NCBI GenBank assembly: GCA_037178855.1
Contig: JASJZC010000006.1
Span: 496,001 to 560,000 of the forward strand
Reading direction: 5' to 3'
Source of the DNA: Oscheius sp. JU75
Taxonomy: Eukaryota; Nematoda; Chromadorea; Rhabditida; Rhabditidae
DNA: 64,000 bases
Each line of letters opens with the position of its first letter. Position 1 is the first letter of the stretch. The notes beneath the pieces were generated by a model. The model did not search any database. It was not told the DNA's origin and worked only from the letters and a program-made list of their open reading frames with translations. The translations under genes and the position numbers were made by a program. Below are positions 60,452 through 64,000 of the stretch, piece after piece.

Positions 60452-60697
60452 TTAGACTTTACAGTAAGCCTTCCCGTGCTTACAGTGCCCAGCAAAGATG
60501 CCCTTCTCCTCGCAACAGAGATGAACCGCCGTGGAATTTGGGCAGAGAGGAGTGCATTCCTTTTCAATGTGGTCCTGTAAGGAAGCAGTCATTCTCAAAT
60601 GTTCTAGACTAGTTTGATTCACCTCGATCTCTACCATTGTTCCGTTGATGACTACAACTAGAAGAAGTATTGAGAGATAGATAGACGATGAGGTCAT
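60452..60697 (-). CDS. Six-cysteine secreted peptide 1
   Basis: Exons 60623-60697 (signal peptide MTSSSIYLSILLLVVVINGT) and 60452-60574; 65 residues. Cysteine pattern C-x3-C-x8-CC-x8-C-x6-C (CTPLC ... CC ... HC ... YC). The 1-2-34-5-6 order fits an inhibitor cystine-knot frame; the CxxxC start also recalls defensin-type CS-alpha-beta peptides. First of four tandem relatives on this strand. Antimicrobial or channel-directed roles are inferred from the scaffold only. Confidence 0.75.
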   Translation of the reverse strand: MTSSSIYLSILLLVVVINGTMVEIEVNQTSLEHLRMTASLQDHIEKECTPLCPNSTAVHLCCEEKGIFAGHCKHGKAYCKV

Positions 60698-60846
60698 TGG
60701 AGTAGGAGTGGAACAGTTTAAACTATGATCATTTGTGTGCTCTCGGAATCAAAGAAACGATTGAGTTGATACAGTGACGCCATGATGATTGTTCTCTCCG
60801 TCTCTCTGTCTAACTGTCTCTATGTTTGGATAGTCATATGAAAAAT

Positions 60847-61218
60847 TTAGTAGTTACTCTTAGAAAACATTGGGAATCTGCAACGGGCTCTCTTCATAGT
60901 GTAACAAGTTCCGTTGGTATAGCCTCGACTCTTGCAACATTCCAGAACAGAGTGATAGACTGGACTGTGTGTCAGACCTCTAGATGACTGTCTCCATCTC
61001 CTCCTCTTGGATAATGGTACAGAACTGGACATTGAACTGGTACTGTTCGAAAAGGGAGTGGAGCAGAGACGAGAACAGAGATTGTTGGTGGTCTGAACAA
61101 AAACTGTCACTGTCCCTGTTATTCTTACCCAAAGCCAGTGATCCTCCCAATTATACATTGTCCCTTCAGTCGACCAGCAGACAAGAATGAAAACAAGGAC
61201 CAGACATCTGGACAACAT
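60847..61218 (-). CDS. Six-cysteine secreted peptide 2, with long insert
   Basis: Exons 61129-61218 (start chosen at MLSRCLVLVFILVCWSTEG; an ATG eight codons earlier is less signal-like) and 60847-61092; 111 residues. C-x3-C as in the relatives (LCSRLC), then about 44 residues rich in Ser and Arg before the CC pair, then C and C. The insert is unlike the others and may contain an unrecognised intron. Confidence 0.65.
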   Translation of the reverse strand: MLSRCLVLVFILVCWSTEGTMYNWEDHWLWVRITGTVTVFVQTTNNLCSRLCSTPFSNSTSSMSSSVPLSKRRRWRQSSRGLTHSPVYHSVLECCKSRGYTNGTCYTMKRARCRFPMFSKSNY

Positions 61219-61383
61219 CAAAAAGAAATCAGGACCTGGCACTATGTACTCTCTCCCTCCCGGTCGTCTCTAACACTAATCTGTCAACATTAGAAGCACG
61301 AGAGATAGAGAGATGCTGAAATGAGTCAGGCGATGTTTAGTTCCATTTATAACAGTTTGATACAGACAGAGTTACAAGATTCA

Positions 61384-61690
61384 TCAGTCATCACACTCGG
61401 CTTTCCTTCTTTTACAACTCCCTCCTTTGTAGCCGTGCTCTTGACAGCAGTTACTTGTAGCAGTATTATTTGGACAGTAGTTGGAGCAGTCCTCTTCAGC
61501 ACTCTGGGAAAGAAATATTTGAAGGGAGACAGAGAGGCAGAAAAGACAGAGGGACGGAGAGACAGAGAGACAAAGAGACAGAGATACAAAAAACTAAACT
61601 CACATCCAGAAAGTGTTTCTCCCACACCATCATCGACGCTGTCGTTGTCCCCAACAAAACCAGAACAAGAATAAAAGTAGTAGAATTCAT
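61384..61690 (-). CDS. Six-cysteine secreted peptide 3
   Basis: Exons 61604-61690 (MNSTTFILVLVLLGTTTAS; in-frame ATG also at 61699) and 61384-61503; 68 residues. CSNYC ... NCCQEHGY ... SC ... EC then DD stop. Same two-exon layout and phase as its neighbours; exon 1 ends GAT/GTGAGT. Confidence 0.75.
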
Positions 61691-61914
61691 CGCTGTCACA
61701 ATAGAGACGCTTTTTGCCGCCTACTACTTGCTTAAGTACCTCCCCCGACCCTCTGTTTGACATCAGAATGGTCCGTGTTTTCACACGTAATAATGCCAAA
61801 GACCTCCTGGGCAAACAGGAGCGAGCGACTGATCTGAAAAGTAACCGAGGTTGTATGAGCTGAGGAATTTTTGAAGGTTGACAGAGGAACATTTCAGAAC
61901 AGGGTTTATTGGGT

Positions 61915-62187
61915 TTATTCATCACAATCGGCTGCTCGTCCTTTTCTACAGTAGCCCGTCAGGTAACCGTGTCCCTTACAGCAGCTATCGACAGCGTTGT
62001 TATCTGGACAGAAAACGGTACATTCTCTTTCGGCAAGGTCCTGAAACTTGACAGGTGGACAATGACAATAACAGTAATAGTGACAGTGACAGCAAATTAC
62101 CTCTTTAGACTCTTCGGAATCCCTTGCAGTTGCAGAAGTTGCCAGACAGATGACTAGCAGCAGAGTATAAAAGACCATTGGATTCAT
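61915..62187 (-). CDS. Six-cysteine secreted peptide 4
   Basis: Exons 62101-62187 (MNPMVFYTLLLVICLATSAT) and 61915-62040; 70 residues. CTVFC ... SCCKGHGYLTGYC ... DC, closest to peptide 3 (shared HGY, acidic end). AATAAA just after the stop. Confidence 0.77.
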   Translation of the reverse strand: MNPMVFYTLLLVICLATSATARDSEESKEVICCHCHYYCYCHCPPVKFQDLAERECTVFCPDNNAVDSCCKGHGYLTGYCRKGRAADCDE

Positions 62188-64000
62188 CACTTGACTCTTC
62201 CTCTCTGCCCACAATCTCCATTTAAAAGACTTTCTGTTTACCAAAGTTACCAAAGACCAAACAAGGAGTATTGTTAGGTACCGGGTCGTGATACCAACCC
62301 ATGTCAGTCAAATACTTTAAACTCAAGAGATCAATGAAAACTCGAAAAGAGTCAGCAATCTATTTTAGATTAATTGTGGGACTAATTGAAGGGAATTGTA
62401 CTCATTCCTCGTGAGGAGTAGTTAGGCATAAACAAATTATTTCCTAGACGGTATCTACAATTAGTCTGATAGGCTTGTCTCTGTCTTTGTCGCTCGTTTA
62501 TACAGAACCGAATCTTTCCACCCTCACCCTAACGAAGCCTGTTATGAACCTAATCAGCTCCTCATTCTTCCTTCTCCCTTTTCCTCAAAACTCGTCTGCA
62601 AAATATGAAAAAAGTAAAGCCGACGTTAATCTCATCGCGCCTCATTATCCTCATATCTTGTCACCTCCCGGAGCGAACAACAAGCCTGACTACTTTTTTA
62701 CTACCTTGTTTTCATCTCAGATCCTAGCCCCATTTTTAGAATCTGGTTCAGACAGTGTCTCTTGCTCTCAAGATTTTGAACGCGGGGAATACATCCGTCT
62801 TATCTGGGTCCCCGTTAGCCACCCACCTGGCTATTAGTCATAGAAATTCGTGGATCGGGTGACAGAGACAGAGATCCCTGGGGATGACAAGGACATGCTT
62901 ATCTGATTGTTCAAGACGTCTCTCTCTCTCTCTCTCTCTCTCTCTGTCCGTCTCTATGTCACTTTGTCTCTTTGTCTCTCGATCACCCTGTCCCTCTGTT
63001 TCTCTGTCTTGCTGTCTCTCTGTTTATACTCACTGTTTTTGTATTATGACAGAAAATTATGTTCAACCTTATTGGCCGTTGTTGACTGTTTACCACCCTC
63101 TCCGCCTGTATACATTCTTAATTATTCAGTATTTCATCCTCTTGAAAAAAGCAAGAAATTTTTCGAAAATCTATTCCTGTCCTCTGTTTGTTCTAATCAA
63201 TCTTGCCCTTCGGGCGAAGATCTACTTCTTCTAGAAATTGAGTTAATCCCGTGTCTCTCTATAACTTGCGCAAAGAAGTCCTCTTGACCTGTGTATACAA
63301 GTTTATTGACGTCATATTGACCCTTCGAGAAGGTTCATGACTTCTCTATTAGGTTAGGGTGTGAGGTCATCGAGAGCCAGAGACAGAGCCTGGACCCCTA
63401 CCCTACTCCTCTCATCTATCCAACCCTCTTGACTCTTCCTCAGACTTCGTCATCACTCCGACGGCAGGTGTTATTGCCTTATATGCCGTTCCACGAAGGT
63501 CGTCTCAAGTTTAATTAAGGCGACAATTAAGACACAAATTAAAAGATTCCTTGCATTATCCGCGTGCCTACGTACTGACGCGTGGTGACCTCATCTTTTG
63601 TAATTCCCCTTTTTTGCGAAACCTTTTGTAGAGAACAGCAGGTGTAGGTTTGTAAGTGTTATGACTGGACTCTCCGTCGCTGCTATTGGATTAGTTCAGT
63701 AGAATTACTGAATAAGTTATCTGATACTTTCAGCGAGCGACTCAGGCCAAAAATTCATTTCACTACATACAGACTTGTTAATTAAAATTGAAAAGGTAGT
63801 CCTACTTTGTTCAGCCAAAAACGTCCGGGAGCTTTGTCTCAGCTCCTTCCACCAGAAGATTATCCCATACCAGCGGTTTTTGTATGACGCCTGATCCATG
63901 TCTGGAGACGAAGAGACTTTTTGACACCGCAAATCAATTTTGTATCATTTGCAGAGGGTCAGTATTCCACCCGTAGATCAGTAGATGCGACGGCATAGAA
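62188..64000. other. Right-end region, nothing recognised
   Basis: 1.8 kb. TCTCTGTCTC run at 62921-63025. A 71-codon minus open frame at 63717-63932 has no splice or domain support. No RNA gene seen. Confidence 0.4.

Noticed and set aside
60847-61092. A 41-bp intron inside exon 2 of six-cysteine peptide 2
   Set aside because: Possible GT...AG pair exists but removing it breaks the frame before the CC pair, so the longer exon was kept.

Overview
This is nuclear DNA from an animal, almost certainly a chromadorean nematode; I cannot name the species. The evidence is many short GT-AG introns (36-100 bp is common), a transthyretin-like gene, a serpentine chemoreceptor, a worm-type CK1/tau-tubulin-kinase-like kinase, a CUB-like gut-type surface protein, and at least eight genes whose ATG lies 0-17 bases after a lone 3' splice acceptor, as expected for spliced-leader trans-splicing. 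Introns and spacers are full of degenerate GAGACA/TGTCTC hexamers, including a pure (CT)n tract of about 450 bp and a (CTCTGT)n tract of about 265 bp. All gene models below were spliced by eye; exon edges may be off by a base.

Layout. 1-2922 (-): ADAM17/TACE-like sheddase, 3' end off the window. 3629-7444 (+): V-ATPase subunit H, divergent from the ADAM gene. 7910-8977 (-): MSP-domain protein with a disturbed frame. 9327-14220 (-): a 1165-1172 residue P-loop GTPase-like protein with a long proline-rich tail and two alternative membrane-anchor last exons. 15689-20528 (-): dihydropyrimidine dehydrogenase. 21352-22290: two weak candidate genes. 22573-23990 (-): C/EBP-like bZIP exon preceded by a tandem array of identical 171-bp exons. 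24000-27160: transposon debris. 27575-28920 (+): a transthyretin-like gene and its decayed tandem copy. 32195-40170 (+): Shaw/Kv3 potassium channel with a 5-kb first intron. 40334-41070 (-): four-pass membrane protein. 42750-43645 (+): tiny secreted peptide. 43812-44940 (-): CK1-superfamily kinase. 45054-46630 (+): secreted serpin. 48323-49577 (+): chemoreceptor. 49715-54630 (+): multi-CUB-like, mucin-like, probably GPI-anchored protein. 54704-55853: inverted duplication carrying two divergent, nearly identical secreted-protein genes. 56535-60313 (+): a second serpin with a constitutive body and a series of alternative reactive-centre-loop exons. 60452-62187 (-): four small six-cysteine secreted peptides. 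62188-64000: nothing recognised.

The left half is mostly housekeeping and neuronal genes; the right half (42-62 kb) looks like a secreted/defence neighbourhood of serpins, cysteine-rich peptides, a CUB-like protein and duplicated small secreted proteins. The observations I rate highest are the serpin cassette array, three dispersed copies of a repeat with a conserved RNA-like fold and U-run, the exon array fused to a bZIP, the inverted gene duplication with a sharp conversion-like boundary, and the paired alternative membrane tails of the GTPase-like gene.
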